From Arthrobacter sp. DNA4 (GTDB lineage Bacteria > Actinomycetota > Actinomycetes > Actinomycetales > Micrococcaceae), in assembly GCF_024362385.1 (NCBI RefSeq), contig NZ_CP101466.1:3162001-3226000 (forward strand): a stretch of 64,000 nucleotides of DNA, written 5' to 3'. The first letter of the stretch is position 1, and each line of letters starts with the position of its first letter. Under the pieces are notes generated by a model. It was not told where the DNA came from. It was given only the letters and a program-made list of their open reading frames with translations, and searched no databases. The position numbers were made by a program, and so were the translations under genes. Below are positions 8,190 to 17,270 of the stretch, piece by piece.

Positions 8190-9779
8190 CTATTCCCACT
8201 CGATGGTTCCCGGCGGCTTGCTGGTGACGTCCAGCACCACCCGGTTGACGCCGTCCACCTCGTTGGTGATCCGGCTGGAGATCCGTGCCAGCAGGTCGTA
8301 CGGCAGGCGCGACCAGTCGGCAGTCATGGCGTCTTCGGAGGACACCGGACGGAGCACGATGGGGTGGCCGTAGGTGCGGCCGTCGCCCATGACGCCGACG
8401 CTGCGGACGTCCGCGAGCAGGACCACGGGCATCTGCCATACCTCGTTGTCCAGCCCGGCCGCGGTCAGCTCGGCACGCGCGATGGCGTCCGCCTTGCGCA
8501 GCAGGTCCAGCCGTTCCTTGGTGACCTCGCCGACGATCCGGATGCCCAGGCCGGGGCCCGGGAAGGGCTGGCGGCCGACGATTTCCTGCGGCAGGCCGAG
8601 CTGGGCGCCCACGGCACGGACCTCGTCCTTGAACAGGGCGCGCAGCGGCTCAACGAGCTCGAACTGCAGGTCCTCGGGGAGGCCGCCCACGTTGTGGTGG
8701 CTCTTGATGTTGGCTGCACCTTCGCCGCCGCCGGATTCGACGACGTCCGGGTACAGGGTGCCCTGGACCAGGAACTTGATCTTTTCGCCGTGGGCTGCGG
8801 CCTCGGCGATGATGGCCAGTTCGGCTTCTTCGAAGGCGCGGATGAATTCCCGGCCGATGATCTTGCGCTTGGTTTCGGGATCGCTGACACCGGCCAGGGC
8901 CGAGAGGAAGCGTTCCTGTTCGTTGGCCACGTACAGCTTCACGCCGGTGGCGGCCACGAAGTCGCGTTCAACCTGCTCCGCTTCGCCTTCACGCAGCAGT
9001 CCGTGGTCCACGAACACACAGGTGAGCTGGTCGCCCACAGCCCGCTGCACCAGGGCTGCCGCCACTGCCGAATCCACGCCGCCGGAGAGACCGCAGATGA
9101 CGCGGGCATCCCCTACCTGCTGGCGGATGCGCTCCACCTGTTCTTCGAGGATGTTGCCGGTGGTCCAGTTGGGCTCCAGCTTGGCGCCCTTGAACAGGAA
9201 GTTTTCGAGCACTTGCTGGCCGTAGGCGGAGTGCTTGACTTCGGGGTGCCACTGCACGCCGAAGAGGCCCTTTTCCTCGTTGGCGAAGGCTGCGACTTCG
9301 GCGCCCGCCGTCGTGGCGAGGACATCGAATCCTGCAGGTGCTTCATGCACGGAGTCGCCGTGGCTCATCCAGGTCTTCTGGTGCTGGGGCATGCCCTCTA
9401 GCACCGAGCGGCCGTCGCCGAGGATGGTGGTCTCCGTGGATCCGTACTCCCGCAGGCCGGTCTTGTCCACCTTGCCGCCCAGGGCGTTGGCCATGGCCTG
9501 GAACCCGTAGCAGATCCCGAAGACGGGGACGCCGGCTTCGAAGAGGTCGGCACCCACGCTGGGGGCGCCGTCGGCATAGACGCTGGAGGGGCCTCCGGAC
9601 AGGATGATGGCGGCAGGGTTCTTGGCCAGGAGCTGCTCGGTGGAGTAGGTATGCGGAACCACTTCCGAATACACATTCGCTTCCCTGACGCGGCGTGCAA
9701 TCAGCTGCGCGTACTGGGCACCGTAATCAACAACCAGCACCGGCTTCTGGGAAGTCTGGGATGCAGTGGGAGTAGTCAC
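8190..9779 (-). CDS. guaA: GMP synthase (glutamine-hydrolysing)
   Basis: Converts XMP to GMP using glutamine and ATP, the last step of guanine nucleotide synthesis. The 529 residues contain an N-terminal class I glutamine amidotransferase (GICYG with nucleophile Cys90, HPEVKHS with the catalytic His), then the ATP-pyrophosphatase loop SGGVDSA, and the C-terminal dimerisation domain ending in KPPGTIEWE, the conserved terminus of this enzyme. It starts at GTG 9779. Its partner guaB lies 13 kb away on the same strand, with guaB3 between them. A strong terminator follows the gene. Confidence 0.98.
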   Translation of the reverse strand: MTTPTASQTSQKPVLVVDYGAQYAQLIARRVREANVYSEVVPHTYSTEQLLAKNPAAIILSGGPSSVYADGAPSVGADLFEAGVPVFGICYGFQAMANALGGKVDKTGLREYGSTETTILGDGRSVLEGMPQHQKTWMSHGDSVHEAPAGFDVLATTAGAEVAAFANEEKGLFGVQWHPEVKHSAYGQQVLENFLFKGAKLEPNWTTGNILEEQVERIRQQVGDARVICGLSGGVDSAVAAALVQRAVGDQLTCVFVDHGLLREGEAEQVERDFVAATGVKLYVANEQERFLSALAGVSDPETKRKIIGREFIRAFEEAELAIIAEAAAHGEKIKFLVQGTLYPDVVESGGGEGAANIKSHHNVGGLPEDLQFELVEPLRALFKDEVRAVGAQLGLPQEIVGRQPFPGPGLGIRIVGEVTKERLDLLRKADAIARAELTAAGLDNEVWQMPVVLLADVRSVGVMGDGRTYGHPIVLRPVSSEDAMTADWSRLPYDLLARISSRITNEVDGVNRVVLDVTSKPPGTIEWE

Positions 9780-9882
9780 CGTAATAGCCTACTTTGCGCC
9801 CTTGCACCGGCGCACCTTGAGAAGCCGCGCTGTGACGCAGTAGACGTCCGACGGCGGGTGGCCGGTGCGCGCCAGGCCCGTT

Positions 9883-10389
9883 TCAGTAGCGCTGGGGAGC
9901 CTGCGGATTGGCGGCCAGTTCGGCTTCCACCTCTGCGTGGAACTTCTTCTCCACGATGAAGGACAGGAACGGCACGACGCCGCCCAGTGCCAGCAGCACC
10001 AGTTTCAGGAAGGGCCAGCGCATCAGGGACCAGAGCCGGAAGTTGGAGATCAGGTACACAACGTACATCCAGCCGTGCACGATCAGCACGGTGACGGAGA
10101 CGTTCATGCCGTTGAGCACCCCGGGCGGTTCCGCGTCGGCGAATCCGAAGCCGAACGGCTGGCCGGTCACCGCGTTGGTGCCGCCCGCGAACAGGTACTG
10201 CCCGAAGCCGTACCGTGCCACCAGTTCCGCACACAGCAGCAGGAGCATGGTGCCGGTGAGGTAGGCCATGACCTTGTAGAACTTCAGGGCGGACCGGATC
10301 TGGGCCTCGGTACCGCCGAAACGGCGTTTCTTCCCGGATGTCTTGCCGGCGGCCTGCGATGAGGGGGTGGCCGGTTTCGGATCAATCAT
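9883..10389 (-). CDS. DUF3817 membrane protein
   Basis: A 168-residue protein with a charged N-terminus (KKRRFGG), then three to four hydrophobic segments: YLTGTMLLLLCAELVARYG, VSVTVLIVHGWMYVVYLISN and FLKLVLLALGGVVPFLSFIVEKKFH. The FYKVMAYLTG and HGWMYVVYL motifs and the closing PFLSFIVE.KF are typical of DUF3817 (YdzA-type) integral membrane proteins, whose function is not established. The start codon overlaps the stop of the upstream SURF1 gene by 4 bp (ATGA), so the two are translationally coupled, which hints at a role near cytochrome oxidase assembly. Confidence 0.85.
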   Translation of the reverse strand: MIDPKPATPSSQAAGKTSGKKRRFGGTEAQIRSALKFYKVMAYLTGTMLLLLCAELVARYGFGQYLFAGGTNAVTGQPFGFGFADAEPPGVLNGMNVSVTVLIVHGWMYVVYLISNFRLWSLMRWPFLKLVLLALGGVVPFLSFIVEKKFHAEVEAELAANPQAPQRY

Positions 10390-11270
10390 GGCTGTACCTT
10401 CTGCTGGTGCTGTTCAGGCTGCTGGTGCTGTTCGGCCTGCTGTGGAAGCTGGTGCTTTTCGTCGTGCCCGTCATCATCGTCCCCGGCGTCGTTAAGGGCC
10501 TCCTCAAGGTCCCGGTGGTAGTCGTCCTTGACCAGCCGCCACCAGATGAAAAGGGCGAACCCGGCGAAGACAACCCACTCGATGGAGTAGAAGAGGTTGA
10601 GCCAGTTGATGTGCTGCGCCGGCGGCTGCGGACCGATGTCCAGTGGAAGGAGGTTCCCCGGAACCGCTGCAGCGCTGACGTCCTTGCCGCCCACCACTTC
10701 CGCGGTGGCAGACACAAAACCGGGGTAGCTGCTCACCTCCCAGTAGTTGATGAGCTCCGCCACGGAGACGGCCGAGGCCTCCCCCGGTTTCGGAGCTTTC
10801 CCCGCCACCGGCGCTTCGGACGGCAGCAGCCGCCCGGTCAGTTCGACAAGGCCCGACGGCGGTGCTGCCGCGTCCCCGGGCTGGGCGACCCACCCGCGTG
10901 CCACCGGGATCCACGTCTGTGGTGAGGCGCCTGCTCCGGTCAGGGCGGGGGCGCCGATGACGGCGAAGGCTGAAACAACCCAGTAGCCGGTTTTGCCGTC
11001 GTGGAGCCTCCCGGGAACCAGGACCTGCTTGTCGGGACTGTACGTCCCCTGGGCAGTGACCATCTGGTCGGCAACGCTGCCGTGGAAGAACTCACCCGGC
11101 TGCAGGGTGCCGGTGAGGGGCTGCACCTGTTCGGTGGCGGGGTTGACCGGAACCTCGGGTTGGGTGGAGCGGCCGAACTGCCACTGGCTCAGCAGCACGA
11201 AGACCCCGGAGAGAGCGATCGCGAAGATAAAGCCTGCGATCCATCGGGGCTTAAGGGCTGTTTTCCACAC
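10386..11270 (-). CDS. SURF1-family cytochrome oxidase assembly protein
   Basis: The 294-residue protein has the two-helix SURF1 architecture: an N-terminal helix (WIAGFIFAIALSGVFVLLSQWQFGR), a long extracytoplasmic domain with VTAQGTYSPDKQVLVPGR and PVARGW, and a C-terminal helix (FYSIEWVVFAGFALFIWWRLV). SURF1 helps insert heme a into the aa3-type cytochrome c oxidase. The last 45 residues are an unusual Asp then His/Gln-rich tail (DDDDGHDEKHQ, QQAEQHQQ), which may bind metal. GTG start at 11270. It is followed by the DUF3817 gene with a 4 bp overlap. Confidence 0.88.
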   Translation of the reverse strand: MWKTALKPRWIAGFIFAIALSGVFVLLSQWQFGRSTQPEVPVNPATEQVQPLTGTLQPGEFFHGSVADQMVTAQGTYSPDKQVLVPGRLHDGKTGYWVVSAFAVIGAPALTGAGASPQTWIPVARGWVAQPGDAAAPPSGLVELTGRLLPSEAPVAGKAPKPGEASAVSVAELINYWEVSSYPGFVSATAEVVGGKDVSAAAVPGNLLPLDIGPQPPAQHINWLNLFYSIEWVVFAGFALFIWWRLVKDDYHRDLEEALNDAGDDDDGHDEKHQLPQQAEQHQQPEQHQQKVQP

Positions 11271-11350
11271 GTCTTAACCGTACTTCGTACTTCTGTAGAA
11301 CAACTAAACGCCAAGGGCGTCCGGGCCCGGAAGCGGGACCGGGGATGCGC

Positions 11351-11839
11351 CTAGTGGTCGAAGAACACCAGGCTGGAGTTGATGAGCTCGGCGATTACTT
11401 CGGCGTCATAGGCACGCCGCAGCGATTCGCGGAATGATTCCTTGGAGAGTGACCTGGCCAGGGTGGCCAGGACTTCCAGGTGGTCGGAGAACGAGCTGGC
11501 CGGGGTGGCGATCAGCAGGATGACCGTGGCAGGACCGTCGGCTGCCCCGAAGTCGAGCGCGTGGCCGTACTTGGTGATGCCGACGGCGATGGAGGTTTGG
11601 GACACGAATTCGCTGCGGGCATGCGGCAGTCCGATGCCGCCCGGGAGCCCCGTGGCCAGCTGGTGCTCCCGGGCATTGACGTTCTTCAGGAACCCGTCAA
11701 GATCCGAGATCCGCCCGGCGGCGTGAAGCCGCTCTGCCAGTTGGTTGGTGGCCTCGGTCTTGTCCTTCGCCTCCATTTCCAGGATCACCATGTCGGCGGT
11801 GGTCAGGTGGGCGTCATACGGGTCCAGTGGTTCCGCCAA
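11351..11839 (-). CDS. Stand-alone PTS EIIA protein, fructose/mannitol/Ntr type
   Basis: A 162-residue single-domain PTS EIIA. The phosphorylated histidine is His73 in GLPGGIGLPHARSE, and the conserved VILLIATPASSFSDHLEVLATLARSL segment follows. No EIIB or EIIC is attached or nearby, so the protein may be regulatory or may feed a permease encoded elsewhere. It starts with TTG 11839 behind GAAGGGA. It begins 38 bp downstream of glpD on the same strand, suggesting co-transcription with glycerol metabolism. The family assignment is firm; the sugar partner is not visible. Confidence 0.85.
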   Translation of the reverse strand: MAEPLDPYDAHLTTADMVILEMEAKDKTEATNQLAERLHAAGRISDLDGFLKNVNAREHQLATGLPGGIGLPHARSEFVSQTSIAVGITKYGHALDFGAADGPATVILLIATPASSFSDHLEVLATLARSLSKESFRESLRRAYDAEVIAELINSSLVFFDH

Positions 11840-11877
11840 GGCGTTTCCCTTCGGTCAGCAGTGGGGCGAACGGCCCC

Positions 11878-13617
11878 TCAACGCAAGGGCACGATATCTT
11901 CCGCGCCCAGGCGGGCGGCGTCTGCGGATTCGTCGTCCGGCTGTTGCTGGCTGAGGCGTTCGGCCTCCACGCGGGCAAGGTAGTGGCGGACTTCGTTTTC
12001 ACGCTGCGTGTCGCTCCAGCCAAGGACGTCACCCATCAGTTTAGCGACAACGGGGGCGGCGGACACGCCGCGGTCCCATGCTTCGATGGAGATCCTTGTG
12101 CGCCGGGTCAGGACGTCCTGCACATGGCGGGCACCTTCATGGCTTGCGGCGTAGACGGCCTCTGCCTGCAGGTAGTCGTCGGCACCCGGTAGTGGTTCCG
12201 CCAGTTCCGGGTTCTGCTCAATGATGGCCAGGACCTCGGGTGTCATGGACCCGTACCGGTTGAGCAGGTGCTCGATCCGGGCCACGTGGACCCCCGATTC
12301 CTCCGCGGTGCGGTTGCGGCGGTTCCAGGCGGCCCGGAAACCGCTGGCGCCCAGGAGCGGAATGGTTTCGGTGCAGCTGGGCGGGACCCGTTCGTCCATG
12401 GTGCGGGTGGCCTCGTCGACGGCATCCTTGGCCATGACACGGTAGGTGGTCCACTTTCCGCCTGCCACCACCACAAGTCCGGGAACAGGGTGCGCCACCA
12501 CGTGCTCGCGGGACAGCTTGGCGGTCGAGTCGTTTTCGCCGGCCAGAAGCGGCCGCAGGCCGGCATAGACCCCTTCGACGTCTTCGCGGGTCAAGGGCCG
12601 TTTCAGCACCTGGTTGACATGCTCCAGGACGTAGTCGATGTCCTTGCTGGAAGCCGCGGGGTGGGCCTTGTCCAGGTGCCAGTCAGTGTCAGTCGTGCCG
12701 ATGATCCAGTGCCGTCCCCACGGGATGACGAACAGCACGGACTTCTCGGTACGCAGGATCAGACCCACCGTGGATTGGAAGCGGTCGCGGGGAACCACCA
12801 GGTGGATGCCCTTGGAAGCGCGGACCTTCAGCTGGCCGCGGTCTGTCACCATGGCCTGGGTTTCATCGGTCCACACGCCGGTGGCGTTGATGACCTGCTT
12901 GGCGCGGATGCTGAACTGCGTCCCGTCCTCGCGGTTTTCCACCTTGGCGCCCACCACCCGTTCGCCTTCGCGGAGGAAGTCCACCACCTTCATCTGGTTC
13001 ACGGCATGGGCGCCGTAGTAGGCGGCCGTGCGGACCAGGTTGGCGCAGTATTTGGCGTCATCCACCTGGCCGTCGTAGTACCGGATGGACCCGACGAAGG
13101 CGTCGTTCTTGAGGCTGGGGGCGGCCCGCAGGGTGCCGCGCCTGCTCAGGTGCTTGTGGAACGGCACTCCCCTGCTGTGGTAAGCGGAAACGGACATCGC
13201 GTCATAGAGTGCGATGCCGGCCCCCACGTAGGGACGCTCGATGAAGGGTTTGGTCAGCGGATAGAGGAACGGCACCGGCCGGGCGAGGTGGGGTGCGATT
13301 TCGGAGAGGAGCAGCCCGCGTTCCTGCAGGGCCTCCTTGACCAGGGCGAAGTCCAGCATTTCCAGGTAGCGCAAACCACCGTGGATCAGTTTGGACGAGC
13401 GCGAGGACGTACCGGCCGCCCAGTCGCTTGCTTCGACGATGCCAACGCTCAGCCCGCGGGTCACGGCGTCAAGCGCAGCCCCCGTGCCAACGATGCCGCC
13501 GCCGACGATCAGGATGTCAAGTTCCTGGCCCGGTTCGGTGGTGGCGCGCAGCCGCTGGATGGATGCTTCCCTGGCTTCCGGGCCAAGGACCCCGCCGTTT
13601 GCAGGAACACTCTTCAT
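11878..13617 (-). CDS. glpD: Aerobic glycerol-3-phosphate dehydrogenase
   Basis: FAD-dependent enzyme that oxidises glycerol-3-phosphate to dihydroxyacetone phosphate at the membrane and passes electrons to quinone. The 579 residues have the FAD Rossmann motif GGGIVGTG at 39-46, the FAD-dependent G3P dehydrogenase signature TSSRSSKLIHGGLRYLE, and the C-terminal DAO_C domain (NEVRHYLARVEAERL). It starts at ATG 13617 with GGAGGCG upstream. It is followed closely by the PTS EIIA gene. No glpF, glpK or glpR is seen beside it. Confidence 0.97.
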   Translation of the reverse strand: MKSVPANGGVLGPEAREASIQRLRATTEPGQELDILIVGGGIVGTGAALDAVTRGLSVGIVEASDWAAGTSSRSSKLIHGGLRYLEMLDFALVKEALQERGLLLSEIAPHLARPVPFLYPLTKPFIERPYVGAGIALYDAMSVSAYHSRGVPFHKHLSRRGTLRAAPSLKNDAFVGSIRYYDGQVDDAKYCANLVRTAAYYGAHAVNQMKVVDFLREGERVVGAKVENREDGTQFSIRAKQVINATGVWTDETQAMVTDRGQLKVRASKGIHLVVPRDRFQSTVGLILRTEKSVLFVIPWGRHWIIGTTDTDWHLDKAHPAASSKDIDYVLEHVNQVLKRPLTREDVEGVYAGLRPLLAGENDSTAKLSREHVVAHPVPGLVVVAGGKWTTYRVMAKDAVDEATRTMDERVPPSCTETIPLLGASGFRAAWNRRNRTAEESGVHVARIEHLLNRYGSMTPEVLAIIEQNPELAEPLPGADDYLQAEAVYAASHEGARHVQDVLTRRTRISIEAWDRGVSAAPVVAKLMGDVLGWSDTQRENEVRHYLARVEAERLSQQQPDDESADAARLGAEDIVPLR

Positions 13618-13680
13618 TGAACGCCTCCAGTGCCTCTAGTGCCGTAGTAAACCCACACTACTTGCTAGGGGCGTGCTTTG

Positions 13681-13713
13681 GGCAGGGCGGGAGGGCGCCC
13701 GCCCCGCCCTGCC
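13681..13713 (-). terminator. GC-rich hairpin after guaB3, possible terminator
   Basis: GGCAGGGCGGG at 13681-13691 pairs with CCCGCCCTGCC at 13703-13713. It sits just after the guaB3 stop on the minus strand but has no T run, so termination is inferred from position and stem strength. Confidence 0.45.
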
Positions 13714-13721
13714 GGGGCGTG

Positions 13722-14858
13722 TCAGTTCCCTGCGTACGGCGACACGACGACGTCGACCCGCTGGAATTCCTTCAGGTCCGAGTAGCCGGTGGTGGCCATG
13801 GAGCGCCGCAGGGCGCCGATGAGGTTGGATGTGCCGTTGGTGTGGTGGCCGGGTCCGAAGAGGACTTCCTCCAGCGGGCCGACGGTGCCGACGTTGGCGC
13901 GGTCTCCGCGGGGCAGCTCGGTGTGGTGGGCCTCCTGGCCCCAGTGCCAGCCCTTGCCGGGGGCTTCTTCTGCCCTGGCCAGGGCGCTGCCCAGCATGAC
14001 GGCGTCGGCGCCCATGGCGATCGCCTTGACGATGTCACCTGAGGTGCCCATGCCGCCGTCGGCAATGACGTGGACGTAGCGTCCGCCTGACTCGTCCATG
14101 TAGTCCCGGCGGGCGGCGGCGACGTCGGAGATGGCTGAGGCCATGGGCGAGTGGATGCCCAGGGCACGGCGCGTGGTGGTGGTTGCACCGCCGCCGAAGC
14201 CCACCAGTACGCCCGCAGCGCCGGTGCGCATGAGGTGCAGCGCCGGAGTGTAGCCGGCAGCGCCGCCGACGATGACGGGGACGTCGAGTTCGTAGATGAA
14301 CTGCTTGAGGTTCAGCGGTTCGTGGTCCTTGGAGACATGCTCTGCCGACACGGTGGTGCCGCGGATCACGAAGATGTCGACGCCGGTCGCGAGGACCGTC
14401 TTGTAGTGCTCCTGGGTGCGCTGCGGGGTGAGTGACCCGGCAACGGTGACGCCGGCGTCACGCATTTCGGCGAGCCGGGACGTGATGAGTTCGGGCTGGA
14501 TGGGTGCCTGGTACAGCTCCTGCATGCGCGTGGTGACGGCCGGGCTGTTGGTTTCATCCTGGAGCGCCGCGATCTCATCGAGGATGGACTGCGGATCCTC
14601 ATACCGGGTCCAGAGGCCTTCCAGGTCCAGCACGCCGAGGCCGCCCAGCTTGCCCAGGGCGATAGCGGTGGCCGGTGACATGGCCGAGTCCATGGGGGCC
14701 GCGATCACCGGCATCTCGAACTGGTACGCATCGATCTGCCAGGAGACGGAGACGTCCTTGGGGTCGCGGGTGCGACGGTTGGGGACGATTGCTATGTCAT
14801 CCAGGGAGTAGGCACGACGCCCACGCTTGCCACGGCCGATCTCGATCTCATAAGTCAC
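13722..14858 (-). CDS. guaB3: GuaB3 family IMP dehydrogenase-related protein
   Basis: A 378-residue (beta/alpha)8 protein of the IMPDH/GMP reductase superfamily without CBS domains, matching the GuaB3 family (M. tuberculosis Rv3410c). Motifs are EIGRGKRGRRAYSLDDI at the N-terminus, PVIAAPMDSAMSP, a phosphate-binding loop region GVLVGFGGGATTTTR, and IADGGMGTSGDIVKAIAMGADAVMLG. A cyanobacterial member has been reported to act as a GMP reductase; the actinobacterial role is not settled. It starts with GTG 14858. It is not adjacent to guaB here, whereas the two are neighbours in mycobacteria. Confidence 0.88.
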   Translation of the reverse strand: MTYEIEIGRGKRGRRAYSLDDIAIVPNRRTRDPKDVSVSWQIDAYQFEMPVIAAPMDSAMSPATAIALGKLGGLGVLDLEGLWTRYEDPQSILDEIAALQDETNSPAVTTRMQELYQAPIQPELITSRLAEMRDAGVTVAGSLTPQRTQEHYKTVLATGVDIFVIRGTTVSAEHVSKDHEPLNLKQFIYELDVPVIVGGAAGYTPALHLMRTGAAGVLVGFGGGATTTTRRALGIHSPMASAISDVAAARRDYMDESGGRYVHVIADGGMGTSGDIVKAIAMGADAVMLGSALARAEEAPGKGWHWGQEAHHTELPRGDRANVGTVGPLEEVLFGPGHHTNGTSNLIGALRRSMATTGYSDLKEFQRVDVVVSPYAGN

Positions 14859-15021
14859 TGCTCTAGGTTATCCCAGTGGCTTCGGTGGCTTTGCCTGGGC
14901 CGTCCCTGGCCGTGTGCAGATGGGCAGGGGTGCCCATGGCAGGGCAGTCGGACGACACGTAGCCTAAGGGCCGGGGGCATCGGTGAACGCTCCCGTGCCG
15001 ATCTTCCGAGGAGAACCAACC

Positions 15022-15915
15022 ATGGCCCCTGGCCTCTACGGCGCTGACATTGAGCAGTTGCGTTCCCTGTCCAAATCCATGGACCGTTCCGGGTCCCGCC
15101 TGATGGATACGGAACGCCAGATCACCAGCCTGGTAGCAAGCATCGAGTGGAAGGGCAACGACGGCGGGCGCTTCCGGCGCGAGTGGAGTGACACCTGGCG
15201 CCCCATGATGAGGCAGACGTCCCAGTCTCTGCTGGACGCTTCGAAGACGCTCCTCACGCAGGCTGACGAGCAGGAACAGGCCAGCACCGGCCGGGCCGGA
15301 CCATCTGGGGGTCCCGTGGGCCCCTCAACCCCCGGGGTGCCGGGCACCGCGGCGCCCGGGCCGTTGGACGCCGTGCTCGGCGTTGCCGCAAGTCCCGGGT
15401 GGTGGGGAGCCAACACTGCGGTGACCACGGCTGGGCTTTATACGGACGATCTTATGGCCACCATGGCCAAGGGCGGCCTTCTCACAAAACTGACCGACTG
15501 GCCTTGGCTCACCGCGCAGTACGCCCAGGTTCGGGGCATTGGATACGTCCGCGGAACACAAGTCCTCAACGGCACGTCCATGCTCGGACGCCTGTCGGGC
15601 GGGCTGGGGATTGTCACGGGTGGGGTCCAACTGCTGCAGGGTATGGAGACCCGCAATACCGGCATGGCGGTCGACGGCGGCATCTCCGCCGTCCTTGCCG
15701 CCGGAAGCTTTTTCCAGGGGCGGCCGTTCTTCGCCGTGGCCGGCATCGCCTGGGGCGGCCTGGGCCTGCTCGCCTCGAACCTCGGTTACGGCTCGGCCTC
15801 CGAAATGGTGGCAGATGCGGCCACAAAGACCGTTGATGCGGTGGCCGACGGCGCCAAAAAGACCGTCGATGCCGTTGCAGACGGAGCTAAGAAGGTGTGG
15901 GGCTGGCTCACCTGA
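15022..15915 (+). CDS. WXG100-type protein with long hydrophobic C-terminal domain
   Basis: 297 residues from ATG 15022, chosen because CGAGGAGAA lies just upstream; an in-frame ATG 13 codons earlier has no such box. Residues 5-85 form a helical hairpin with a central EWKGNDGGRF turn, the W-x-G signature of type VII secretion substrates. A Gly/Pro linker follows (about 88-115), then a Gly/Ala-rich region with three hydrophobic stretches, including GGISAVLAAGSFF and FFAVAGIAWGGLGLLAS. The end carries two copies of a KKTVDAVADGA repeat and a final WGWLT. It heads a run of small plus-strand genes. The C-terminus has no recognised toxin fold, and no type VII core ATPase is in view. Confidence 0.7.
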   Translation: MAPGLYGADIEQLRSLSKSMDRSGSRLMDTERQITSLVASIEWKGNDGGRFRREWSDTWRPMMRQTSQSLLDASKTLLTQADEQEQASTGRAGPSGGPVGPSTPGVPGTAAPGPLDAVLGVAASPGWWGANTAVTTAGLYTDDLMATMAKGGLLTKLTDWPWLTAQYAQVRGIGYVRGTQVLNGTSMLGRLSGGLGIVTGGVQLLQGMETRNTGMAVDGGISAVLAAGSFFQGRPFFAVAGIAWGGLGLLASNLGYGSASEMVADAATKTVDAVADGAKKTVDAVADGAKKVWGWLT

Positions 15916-15967
15916 CATCCAGGCTTCCCTAGACTAAAACCCGAGACCTGTCGACCCTAAGGCTGCT

Positions 15968-16600
15968 GTGACTACCCAAGAAGACGCACCCCTGCTCATC
16001 ACCGAACACGAACTGATCGCCCTGATTGCCCTGGCCGGAACCACCGGCGCCCTGAAATGCCAGAGTCTTTTCCGGCTTGACCAATCCGCCGGTGCACCGC
16101 TTGAACAGGCCGGGGTGGCCACCCTCCTGGAACGCGGGCTCATGACCATCGAAGCGGAAAGCCTGGTACCCGCAGGGCCGGCAATCGGTGTGGCGGGAGT
16201 CCTGGCGGATTCCGATGCGTGGCTGGAGGTGGCCCTGGTGACGCCCAAGGCTGAACACGTCTATTTCCTGTTCGGGTCAGGCAACGGGGCTTTGGTCCTC
16301 AGCCTCAGCAAGTACGGTGTCCATGAACTGCGCCCCGTGACCGACGCTGACGGAATGTTCACCACCGCCATCGAAATGGTCCGTTTCTATCTGGGCACGG
16401 CGCCGGACGGGCTGCCCGCGGCCGGCACGCTCCGCCGGCACCTCGCGGACGGCACCTTCCACGCCGTCCACGTCAAGGCGGCGGCGGACGGTTCCCTGGA
16501 GATCGTCATCGGCGACGACGCACAGCCTGCCCCCGCGGCGCTGGGCGCGGAGGACCTCAGGGACCGGCTGCGCCAAGGACTGGGCCTGCTCCCGGCATGA
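15968..16600 (+). CDS. Conserved hypothetical protein linked to the WXG100 gene
   Basis: A 210-residue soluble, acidic protein starting at GTG 15968. It opens with LLITEHELIALIALAGTTG, then has LEQAGVATLLERGLMTIE and a sensor-like beta-rich middle (WLEVALVTPKAEHVYFLFG). The layout is loosely reminiscent of EspG, the cytosolic chaperone of type VII substrates, but the similarity is only my impression of secondary structure. It lies 52 bp after the WXG100-type gene, and its stop overlaps the next start (ATGA). That arrangement fits a chaperone or immunity role. Not recognised with certainty. Confidence 0.6.
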   Translation: MTTQEDAPLLITEHELIALIALAGTTGALKCQSLFRLDQSAGAPLEQAGVATLLERGLMTIEAESLVPAGPAIGVAGVLADSDAWLEVALVTPKAEHVYFLFGSGNGALVLSLSKYGVHELRPVTDADGMFTTAIEMVRFYLGTAPDGLPAAGTLRRHLADGTFHAVHVKAAADGSLEIVIGDDAQPAPAALGAEDLRDRLRQGLGLLPA

Positions 16601-17244
16601 CACAGCACATTCCTTACCCCGCCGATTTGCCCGTGCATTCGCTCGACTACTGGCTCTCCCCCGAACTGGCCAGGATCAGCCCGCCGGATGCCCCCTCCCG
16701 GCTCCGCGAGCTGGCCGATGCCCAGGGCACCCTGGCCGCCGGCTGGAGCGGGGCGATCGCCGGCGGCCCCGTCCTGGCCCTGGCAGGCGCCTTCACCTCC
16801 GTGATGTCGGGGAATCCCGCGGCAGCGCTTGTCTTGGTCCCGCTGGGGGCCATCCTGGTGCTGCTGGGCCTCTTCGGGTGGAAACGGGTCCGATCCGTCC
16901 TGCCCCGGACTGACAAGGCCCTGATCACCCGTGGCCCCGGATCTGCCCGCGGCGGCATCGGCATGGTGTCGTTCCTGGCTGTCGTTCTCGGCGGGATCAT
17001 TTACCTGTACCTGCCCTCCGCCATGGCAAAGGGTGCCGGTGAGGTCACAATCGTGGTGGGCATCTACGTGCTCCTCCTGGCCCTGCTGGTCGCGTGCATC
17101 ATCGTCCCGTCCGCGGTCCTGGGCCGGGCCCGGGAGTCGTTCCGCCTGCGGGTGCAGACCAACCCGGGCCTTCGAAGGGCAGTCGAGGAGGACCTGGCAG
17201 TCTGGCGCGATCCGTACGGCAACGCCGCCTACGGGCCGCTGTGA
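16597..17244 (+). CDS. Four-helix membrane protein of the WXG100 cluster
   Basis: 215 residues. A polar N-terminus (about 48 residues, LDYWLSPELARI) is followed by two paired hydrophobic segments (residues about 50-90 and 118-165), including IAGGPVLALAGAFTSVMSG, ALVLVPLGAILVLLGLFGW, GGIGMVSFLAVVLGGIIYLYLP and EVTIVVGIYVLLLALLVACIIVP. A cytoplasmic tail ends in AVWRDPYGNAAYGPL. It is translationally coupled to the preceding gene by a 4 bp overlap. I do not recognise the family. The wide loop between helix pairs contains no motif. Confidence 0.6.
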   Translation: MTQHIPYPADLPVHSLDYWLSPELARISPPDAPSRLRELADAQGTLAAGWSGAIAGGPVLALAGAFTSVMSGNPAAALVLVPLGAILVLLGLFGWKRVRSVLPRTDKALITRGPGSARGGIGMVSFLAVVLGGIIYLYLPSAMAKGAGEVTIVVGIYVLLLALLVACIIVPSAVLGRARESFRLRVQTNPGLRRAVEEDLAVWRDPYGNAAYGPL

Positions 17245-17270
17245 GGCGCCGCGCTTCCGGTTACAGTGGC

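Noticed and set aside
12268..13620. A 450-codon plus-strand frame opposite glpD
   Set aside because: No family motifs; it mirrors the conserved glpD frame.
14983..15021. Earlier ATG for the WXG100-type gene
   Set aside because: No ribosome-binding site there, whereas CGAGGAG sits properly before ATG 15022 and the WXG hairpin starts right after it.
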